A stretch of 64,000 nt of DNA, taken from Anaerolinea thermophila UNI-1. Its GTDB lineage: Bacteria; Chloroflexota; Anaerolineae; Anaerolineales; Anaerolineaceae. A program made the translations under genes and the position numbers. Numbering within the stretch: the stretch's first letter is position 1; each line of letters begins with the position of its first letter. The notes below the pieces were generated by a model. That model was not told the DNA's origin. It saw only the letters and a program-made list of their open reading frames with translations, and did no database searches. Location: the NCBI RefSeq assembly GCF_000199675.1, contig NC_014960.1, positions 62,001-126,000 of the forward strand. The letters are read 5' to 3'. This document shows, piece after piece, positions 58,885 through 64,000 of this stretch.

Positions 58885-59867
58885 GCAAAAAAGGACGTGT
58901 TTTCTCGGGCGCGCGCCCAACCGGACGCCAGCATCTGGGTAACTATCTGGGAGCGATGAAAAATTACGTGGCGCTCCAGAAGGATTATGACTGCATTTAC
59001 TGCATTGTGGATTTACATGCCCTCACCACGCTTGAGACCACCCGCGATCTCAAGCAGAATACCTTTGAGATGGCGCTGGACTGGCTGGCGGCGGGCATTG
59101 ATCCGCGCGAGAGCATCGTCTTCATCCAATCCCATGTCCCGCAGGTGACCGAACTGAGTTTGATTCTCTCCATGGTCTCTCCGCTGGGCAAACTGACCGA
59201 CCTGCCCACCTTCAAAGAGAAGGTGCGCATGCAACCCAACAACGTCAACCTGGGCTTGGTGTCTTACCCGGTGCTGATGACCGCCGACATCGTCCTCTAC
59301 GAGACCGACATCGTGCCGGTGGGCATTGACCAGGCATCGCACATCGAGTTTGCCCGCGAGACGGTGCGCTCGTTCCACTACCGCTACAACACCACCGTGC
59401 TGAAAGAACCCGAAATCAAACTGACCGAAGTGCCCAAAGTGCTCGGCACCGACGGACAGCAGAAGATGAGCAAGAGCCTCAACAACCACATCGAACTGGC
59501 GCTCACCCCCGAAGAGACCACCAAAGTGGTCATGACCATGGTGACCGACCCCCAGCGCCAGCGCCGCACCGACCCCGGTAACCCGGACGTGTGCAACGTC
59601 TTCTCCATGCACAAGGTCTTCTCCAGCCCCGAAGAGGTGGAGATGATCAACACCGAGTGCCGCCGCGCAGGCATTGGCTGTGTGGATTGCAAGAAACGCT
59701 TTGCCGCCAACCTGAACGCTTCGCTGGCGCCCTTCCGCGAGAAGCGCGCCGCGCTGGCACAAAACCCCGATGAAATCTGGGACATCCTGCACGATGGCGC
59801 CAACCGCGCCCGCGTCATCGCCGAACAAACCATGGTGAAGGTGCGCGAGGCAGTGGGACTGCCATAA
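58881..59867 (+). CDS. trpS: Tryptophanyl-tRNA synthetase with a four-Cys cluster motif
   Basis: 328 residues. Class I signatures: RQHLGNYLGAM (HxGN form of HIGH) and KMSKS at residues 195-199. It charges tRNA-Trp with tryptophan. Cys238, Cys260, Cys267 and Cys270 form C-x21-C-x6-C-x2-C, nearly the [4Fe-4S] motif known in Thermotoga TrpRS, so an iron-sulphur cluster near the anticodon-binding part is likely. The ATG overlaps the SelW-like stop codon (ATGA). No T-box precedes it. glnS follows 27 bp later. Confidence 0.95.
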   Translation: MSKKGRVFSGARPTGRQHLGNYLGAMKNYVALQKDYDCIYCIVDLHALTTLETTRDLKQNTFEMALDWLAAGIDPRESIVFIQSHVPQVTELSLILSMVSPLGKLTDLPTFKEKVRMQPNNVNLGLVSYPVLMTADIVLYETDIVPVGIDQASHIEFARETVRSFHYRYNTTVLKEPEIKLTEVPKVLGTDGQQKMSKSLNNHIELALTPEETTKVVMTMVTDPQRQRRTDPGNPDVCNVFSMHKVFSSPEEVEMINTECRRAGIGCVDCKKRFAANLNASLAPFREKRAALAQNPDEIWDILHDGANRARVIAEQTMVKVREAVGLP

Positions 59868-59894
59868 TTCTCCGTTTGGGAGGGTGAAAAAGAG

Positions 59895-61577
59895 ATGACA
59901 GAATCTGCGGCTCCCAGCCATTTTATCAAAGAAGCCATTGAAGAAGACCTGCGCAGTGGGCGCTTTAACTACGTGCGCACGCGCTTCCCGCCCGAACCCA
60001 ACGGCTACCTGCACATCGGGCATGCCAAAGCCATCTGCATTGATTTCGGCATGGCAGAAGCCTTTGGCGGCGAGTGCAACCTGCGCTTTGACGATACCAA
60101 CCCCACCAAAGAAGATACCGAGTATGTGGAAGCCATCAAGGAAGACATCCGCTGGCTCGGCTTTGATTGGGGCGACCGTGAGTACTACGCTTCGGACTAC
60201 TTCGAGCAGTTGTACGAGTGGGCGGTGGAACTCATCAAGAAGGGGCTGGCGTACGTGGACGACCTCAGCCCGGAAGAAATCCGCGAGTACCGCGGCACGC
60301 TCACCGAGCCGGGGCGCGAAAGCCCCTACCGCAACCGCTCGGTCGAGGAGAATCTCGATCTCTTCCGCCGTATGCGCGACGGCGAGTTCCCCGAAGGTTC
60401 GCGCACCCTACGCGCCAAGATTGACATGGCGTCTGGCAACATCAACCTGCGCGACCCGGTGATGTACCGCATCCTGCACACCCCGCATCACCGCACCGGC
60501 AGTAAGTGGCACATCTACCCGATGTACGACTTTGCCCACGGGCAAAGCGACTCCATCGAGGGCATCACCCATTCGCTGTGCGACCTGGCTTACGAGGATC
60601 ACCGCCCGCTGTACGACTGGTTCCTCGATGCGCTGGGCATCTTCCATCCGCGCCAGATTGAGTTTGCCCGCCTGAATCTCTCGTACACCATTCTGAGCAA
60701 GCGCTACCTGAAGCAGATGGTGGAAAAGGGCGTGGTGCGCGGCTGGGACGATCCGCGTATGCCCACCCTGCGCGGGATGCGGCGGCGCGGCTATCCCCCC
60801 GAAGCCATCCGCGATTTCATTGACCGCATCGGCGTGTCCAAGAACGAGTCGCTGGTGGATGTAGCCCTGCTGGAGCACTGCGTGCGTGAAAACCTCAACA
60901 AGACCGCCCTGCGGGTGATGGGCGTGCTTGACCCGCTCAAAGTGGTCATCACCAACTACCCCGAAGGGCAGGTGGAGTACCTTGAAGCCATCAACAACCC
61001 TGAAGACCCCTCGGCAGGCACGCGGCAAATCCCCTTCTCGCGCGAACTGTACATCGAACGCGAGGACTTCCGCGAAGTCCCGCCGCCCAAGTACTACCGC
61101 CTGGCGCCGGGGCGCGAGGTGCGCTTGCGCTACGGCTACTTCATCAAGTGCGAGGAAGTGGTCAAGGACGAGCAGGGCAATGTGGTGGAACTGCGCTGTA
61201 CCTACGACCCGGCTACGCGCGGCGGCTACGCCCCCGACGGGCGCAAGGTGCAGGGCACGCTCCACTGGGTCTCGGCGGCGCACGCCGTGGATGCCGAGGT
61301 GCGCTGGTACGACCGCCTGTTCACCCATCCCACCCCCGATGACGTGGAAGAGGGTAAGTCCTTCCTGGATTACCTCAACCCCGACTCGCTGAAGATTCTC
61401 ACCGGCTGTAAGGTAGAACCTTCGCTGGCAAATGCACCGGTGGGCGCGCGCTATCAGTTTGAGCGCAAGGGCTACTTCTGCGTGGATCCCGACTCCACGC
61501 CGGGCAAGCCGGTGTTCAACCTGACGGTGGAACTGCGCGATACCTGGAGCAAAATCGAGCAGACGCTGAAAAAGTAA
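59895..61577 (+). CDS. glnS: Glutaminyl-tRNA synthetase
   Basis: 560 residues. RFPPEPNGYLHIGHAKAI (HIGH motif, ~31-48), FDDTNPTKED, HGQSDSIEGITHSLC and TILSKRYLKQ (KMSKS variant) identify GlnRS. The C-terminal two-barrel anticodon domain (RLRYGYFIKCEEVV) is complete. It charges tRNA-Gln directly, making the Glu-amidation route unnecessary for Gln. GlnRS in bacteria is often inherited by transfer from eukaryote-like sources. It is the last gene of the SelW-TrpS-GlnS transcript, ending at a strong hairpin. Confidence 0.95.
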   Translation: MTESAAPSHFIKEAIEEDLRSGRFNYVRTRFPPEPNGYLHIGHAKAICIDFGMAEAFGGECNLRFDDTNPTKEDTEYVEAIKEDIRWLGFDWGDREYYASDYFEQLYEWAVELIKKGLAYVDDLSPEEIREYRGTLTEPGRESPYRNRSVEENLDLFRRMRDGEFPEGSRTLRAKIDMASGNINLRDPVMYRILHTPHHRTGSKWHIYPMYDFAHGQSDSIEGITHSLCDLAYEDHRPLYDWFLDALGIFHPRQIEFARLNLSYTILSKRYLKQMVEKGVVRGWDDPRMPTLRGMRRRGYPPEAIRDFIDRIGVSKNESLVDVALLEHCVRENLNKTALRVMGVLDPLKVVITNYPEGQVEYLEAINNPEDPSAGTRQIPFSRELYIEREDFREVPPPKYYRLAPGREVRLRYGYFIKCEEVVKDEQGNVVELRCTYDPATRGGYAPDGRKVQGTLHWVSAAHAVDAEVRWYDRLFTHPTPDDVEEGKSFLDYLNPDSLKILTGCKVEPSLANAPVGARYQFERKGYFCVDPDSTPGKPVFNLTVELRDTWSKIEQTLKK

Positions 61578-61600
61578 GACACGGACAAGGCGTCTTTGTT

Positions 61601-61642
61601 GCAAACCGCACCCTTCGGCTGACTCAGGGTGCGGTTTGCTTT
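61601..61642 (+). terminator. Terminator after glnS, related to the dispersed repeat
   Basis: A perfect 14-bp stem GCAAACCGCACCCT / AGGGTGCGGTTTGC (61601-61614 with 61626-61639), an 11-nt loop and TTTA. The stem-loop core CACCCTTCGGCTGACTCAGG is a variant of the copy A repeat (CACCCTTCGACAGGCTCAGG), so repeat units can serve as terminators. Confidence 0.75.
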
Positions 61643-61708
61643 ACGGCGCGTGTTTTGGTGTCATGGTAAGTACCTGCCAGGGTACGAAACCATCTTCCGG
61701 AAGCCATT

Positions 61709-61741
61709 GAAAAAACTCCCGCAGGGTTACCCTGCGGGAGT
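61709..61741 (-). terminator. Terminator after the membrane-fusion lipoprotein gene
   Basis: A perfect 12-bp stem ACTCCCGCAGGG / CCCTGCGGGAGT with a 3-nt loop. Six U residues follow on the minus strand. It begins 9 bp past the stop codon. Confidence 0.9.
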
Positions 61742-61749
61742 ACGGCTGT

Positions 61750-62916
61750 TCATTCTTGAGGGAAACGCACATCCACGGTCATGCCCCAGCGCAGGCGCTC
61801 GTCGCTCTCCAGCAGACGCACGCGCACGCGGTACACCACGTCGCCACCGCGCTCCAGCGGAAAGAGGGCAATGCGCTCCACCTCGCCCTTCAGGGTCACC
61901 TCGGGCAGGGCATCGGGGATGATCTCCACCGCCTGTCCTGCTTTGATCTTCACCACGTCCTTCTCGCTCAAGTCCACCGTTTCGGCGTACCACTCCGAAA
62001 GATCAGCCAGCACCAGCACGGTTTGAGCAGGTGCAACGCTCTCGCCGGGCGAGTAACGCACCTCCACCACCGTCCCATCGAAGGGGGCGCGCAGTTCCAG
62101 CCGGCTGAGGGCTTCCTTGGCGGCGGCGACGGCCGCCTGAGCCGCCTCTACCCTTGCTTGCGCCAGGGCCAGTTCATCCGGGTCGGGTTTCAACTCTTGA
62201 CGGGCTTCGTAGGTTCGGCGGGCGTCCTCCAATCGCTGGTTGGCCAGATCCCAGCGGGCGCGCGCCAGTTCGACCTCATTGGTTAACTGGTTCAATTCAC
62301 GGCTGGCGTCGTTGTAGCGCAGACGGGCCTGCTCCACATCGTCCTCGGCGCGCTTGCGGGTGGGGTTATCGGCGGCCAGGTTGCTGTAACGGCCGAGGGT
62401 TTCCTCGCGGTCTTGTAATTCTTGCTGAAGGTCGGCGGCTCGTTCGCGCAGATCGTCAATCCGGTCGCGGGTGGCGCGGGTATCCAGCCGGTCAAAAGCC
62501 TGCCAGGCCTGCACGGCTTCGCGTTCGGCTTCGAGCATGGCCACCCGCGCCTGTTCGGCGGTCAGGGCAGCTTTTTTGTTGAGGGTATCCAGCGCCTGCT
62601 GGGCGGCTAGCAGTTCGGCTTTGGCCTGAGCCAGGGTTGCCTGTGCCTGGGCGCTTTCCGAAAGCCGCGCCAGCACCTGCCCGGCCTGCACCTGCTCACC
62701 TTCGCTGACCAGTACCTCCGCCAGCGTTCCGCCGCTCAGGAAGAACAGGCTGGCGCTGTCGTTGGGGACGAGTTTGGCTTCTGCCAGCACCCCGCCGTTC
62801 TCGCTTACCGTGGGGACGGGGGTTGCCTGCGGGGCAGACTGCGCCCACGGCAGGGCGGAGCACCCTGCCAGCCAGAGGACGATCACCGCGCTCAAAATGC
62901 TCTTTTTCCAGGTCAT
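61750..62916 (-). CDS. HlyD/MacA-type membrane-fusion lipoprotein of an ABC exporter
   Basis: 388 residues from the ATG at 62916 (AAGGAGG upstream). Lipobox LAGC (Cys18) is followed by a lipoyl half (VSEGEQVQAGQVLARL), a very long coiled-coil hairpin (~75-260), the second lipoyl half (LRAPFDGTVVEVRYSPGESV) and a beta-barrel (VEIIPDALPEVTLKGEVERI). It probably bridges an ABC permease (MacB/FtsX-type, the upstream gene) to the outside. The central part of the gene (62131-62686) has ten GGCC sites, whereas the rest of the window has eight in ~63 kb, suggesting foreign DNA. Confidence 0.85.
   Translation of the reverse strand: MTWKKSILSAVIVLWLAGCSALPWAQSAPQATPVPTVSENGGVLAEAKLVPNDSASLFFLSGGTLAEVLVSEGEQVQAGQVLARLSESAQAQATLAQAKAELLAAQQALDTLNKKAALTAEQARVAMLEAEREAVQAWQAFDRLDTRATRDRIDDLRERAADLQQELQDREETLGRYSNLAADNPTRKRAEDDVEQARLRYNDASRELNQLTNEVELARARWDLANQRLEDARRTYEARQELKPDPDELALAQARVEAAQAAVAAAKEALSRLELRAPFDGTVVEVRYSPGESVAPAQTVLVLADLSEWYAETVDLSEKDVVKIKAGQAVEIIPDALPEVTLKGEVERIALFPLERGGDVVYRVRVRLLESDERLRWGMTVDVRFPQE
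62131..62686. other. GGCC-rich island within the coiled-coil coding segment
   Basis: GGCC occurs at 62131, 62167, 62242, 62326, 62374, 62391, 62506, 62539, 62623 and 62683. Elsewhere I found it only at 4096, 13630, 15226, 39484, 39843, 43822, 54364 and 55406. Confidence 0.85.
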
Positions 62917-62938
62917 ACACTGCCTCCTTGGGAATGCG

Positions 62939-64000
62939 TTATTCATACGATAGCACTTCACGGATGGTCAGCCGCGCCGCCGACCGTGCGGGGACGGCGC
63001 TGGCAACCACCGAAAGCACCAGCACCGCGCCCAGCCACAGCACCACGCTCGTGGGGGTAAAGGTGAGGGTGGCGGGGGCTTCGAACAGCGCGTAACTGAT
63101 GGAATTGGCAAGAAGTTTGCTGATGGGCAGGGCGGAGAGGACGCTCAGCGCCCAGGAAATCAGCCCGATGAGCATGCCTTCGCCCAGGACGATGTTCAGC
63201 ACGTGGCGGTCGTCCGCGCCGATGGCGCGCATCACGCCAATTTCGCGGGTGCGTTCCAGCACGTTCATGCTCATGGTGCCCATCAAGCCGATACTGCCCA
63301 CGGCGGCAATCAGCGCCGAGAGCAACAGCAGGACGGCGGTGAGGATGTTCAAGCCGTTGGCGGAGATTTCCTTCAGCCGCAAGCCCGCGGTGACCTCGTC
63401 CACGCGGTAGCCGCGGTCTTCCAGCAGTTGCTCCACGCGCCTGCCAAATTCTTTTTGCTCTTCCAGCGTCAGGTTGGGGTTGGTGGAAAGCACGCGCACG
63501 TTGGTAAAACGCCCGCCCTGATGAATCTCCGCGCCGAGGGCTTCGCCGTTGGCATATGAAAGGAAGCCAGCGCTCTTGCCCACCAGTTGGAAGATGCCCA
63601 CCACCGTCCACTCGCGCTCGCGGTCGTTGATGCGCAGGCGGATGGTGTCGCCGGGGCTCAGGTCGGGCAGAAGGTCGAGGAAGCGCTCGCTGACGGCAAT
63701 GGCGTAGCGGTCGCCGGGCTGAATCCAGCGCCCGCTGAGCAGGATGGGGCGCACCATCTGACTGCCCTCGGGCGGGGCAATCACGGTAATGCTCTCACCT
63801 GTGCCGTTGGGCAGAACCAGTTCGGCGCGCGCGCCGTTCCAGCCTTCCACCACGCTTACATCGGGCAGGCTCATCAGGTCGTGGCGCACTTCGCTCAGGC
63901 GGTAGGGCACTTGAAAGGTGATGCTGACGTCTGCCAGGAAGTAGTAGCGCAGGCGCTCGATGTAGTTCTGCAGAGAGACGCGCGTGTTCAGCGTGGCGAT
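62939..64000 (-). CDS. FtsX/MacB-type ABC transporter permease, C-terminal part
   Basis: 354 codons; the 5' end lies beyond 64000. An extracytoplasmic MacB-type domain (VSVVEGWNGARAELVLPNGT and ISVSERFLDLLPDLSPGD-like text) is followed by three membrane helices: LNILTAVLLLLSALIAAVG, IVLGEGMLIGLISWALSVLS and VVLWLGAVLVLSVVASAVPA. The signature ERTREIGVMRAIGA of FtsX permeases is present. It ends 22 bp before the membrane-fusion lipoprotein gene, so the two form one exporter. The ATPase should lie just upstream, outside the window. Confidence 0.88.
   Translation of the reverse strand: MATLNTRVSLQNYIERLRYYFLADVSITFQVPYRLSEVRHDLMSLPDVSVVEGWNGARAELVLPNGTGESITVIAPPEGSQMVRPILLSGRWIQPGDRYAIAVSERFLDLLPDLSPGDTIRLRINDREREWTVVGIFQLVGKSAGFLSYANGEALGAEIHQGGRFTNVRVLSTNPNLTLEEQKEFGRRVEQLLEDRGYRVDEVTAGLRLKEISANGLNILTAVLLLLSALIAAVGSIGLMGTMSMNVLERTREIGVMRAIGADDRHVLNIVLGEGMLIGLISWALSVLSALPISKLLANSISYALFEAPATLTFTPTSVVLWLGAVLVLSVVASAVPARSAARLTIREVLSYE

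Overview
The window looks like a chromosomal segment of a GC-rich, probably anaerobic and possibly thermophilic member of the Chloroflexota (Anaerolineae-like; Anaerolinea is my best guess). This rests on gene style, not on a search. The signs are a DUF951 gene, TrpB2-type tryptophan synthase beta, many secreted proteins with Pro-Thr spacers, a large alpha-2-macroglobulin, a [4Fe-4S]-type TrpRS and a tryptophan T-box. It is ordinary core chromosome with one insertion sequence; I see no prophage, CRISPR array or rRNA. One tRNA gene (Pro, UGG) is present.

Layout. 1-3575 is a leftward run: membrane protease, prephenate dehydrogenase-like protein, GIY-YIG protein, phosphoribosyltransferase, endonuclease/phosphatase, glycosyltransferase. 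3620-4949 holds DUF951 and an MGDG-synthase-type glycosyltransferase. 5210-6819 holds a peroxiredoxin read through an in-frame UGA and a secreted OB-fold protein. 7155-12023 holds a sodium symporter and two GT-C membrane glycosyltransferases. 12240-22368 holds an ECF sigma/DUF5667 pair, a membrane alpha-2-macroglobulin and LacZ. 22724-28466 holds PlsY, a GT2 enzyme, a propeller diguanylate cyclase and a Yip1 protein. 28892-36251 holds an ECF transporter module, T-box-controlled trpB2 and two TPR proteins. 36417-46145 holds an ABC-F ATPase, a DUF4914 protein, RarA, a histidine phosphatase, a second diguanylate cyclase and a membrane hydrolase. 46241-51588 holds a lipoprotein, DegV, RadA, tRNA-Pro, a GT2 enzyme and RNase HII. 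51884-53601 is a flavodoxin gene split by a 1.2-kb IS. 53614-58538 holds a coiled-coil protein, an opine-dehydrogenase/B12-protein pair and a sugar transferase. 58630-61577 holds a SelW-like selenoprotein, TrpRS and GlnRS. 61750-64000 holds a membrane-fusion lipoprotein and an FtsX-type permease.

The most notable points are: (i) two genes whose catalytic residue is encoded by UGA followed by a bSECIS-like hairpin, a peroxiredoxin and a CxxU SelW-like protein, which together imply a selenocysteine system in this organism; (ii) extreme avoidance of the tetranucleotide GGCC (about 8 sites in 63 kb), broken by 10 sites in 556 bp inside one gene; (iii) a series of genes whose start codon lies 6-8 nt after a near-perfect -10 box, suggesting leaderless mRNAs; (iv) a dispersed intergenic repeat family; (v) a recent, precisely definable IS insertion. 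All counts and structures were read by eye.
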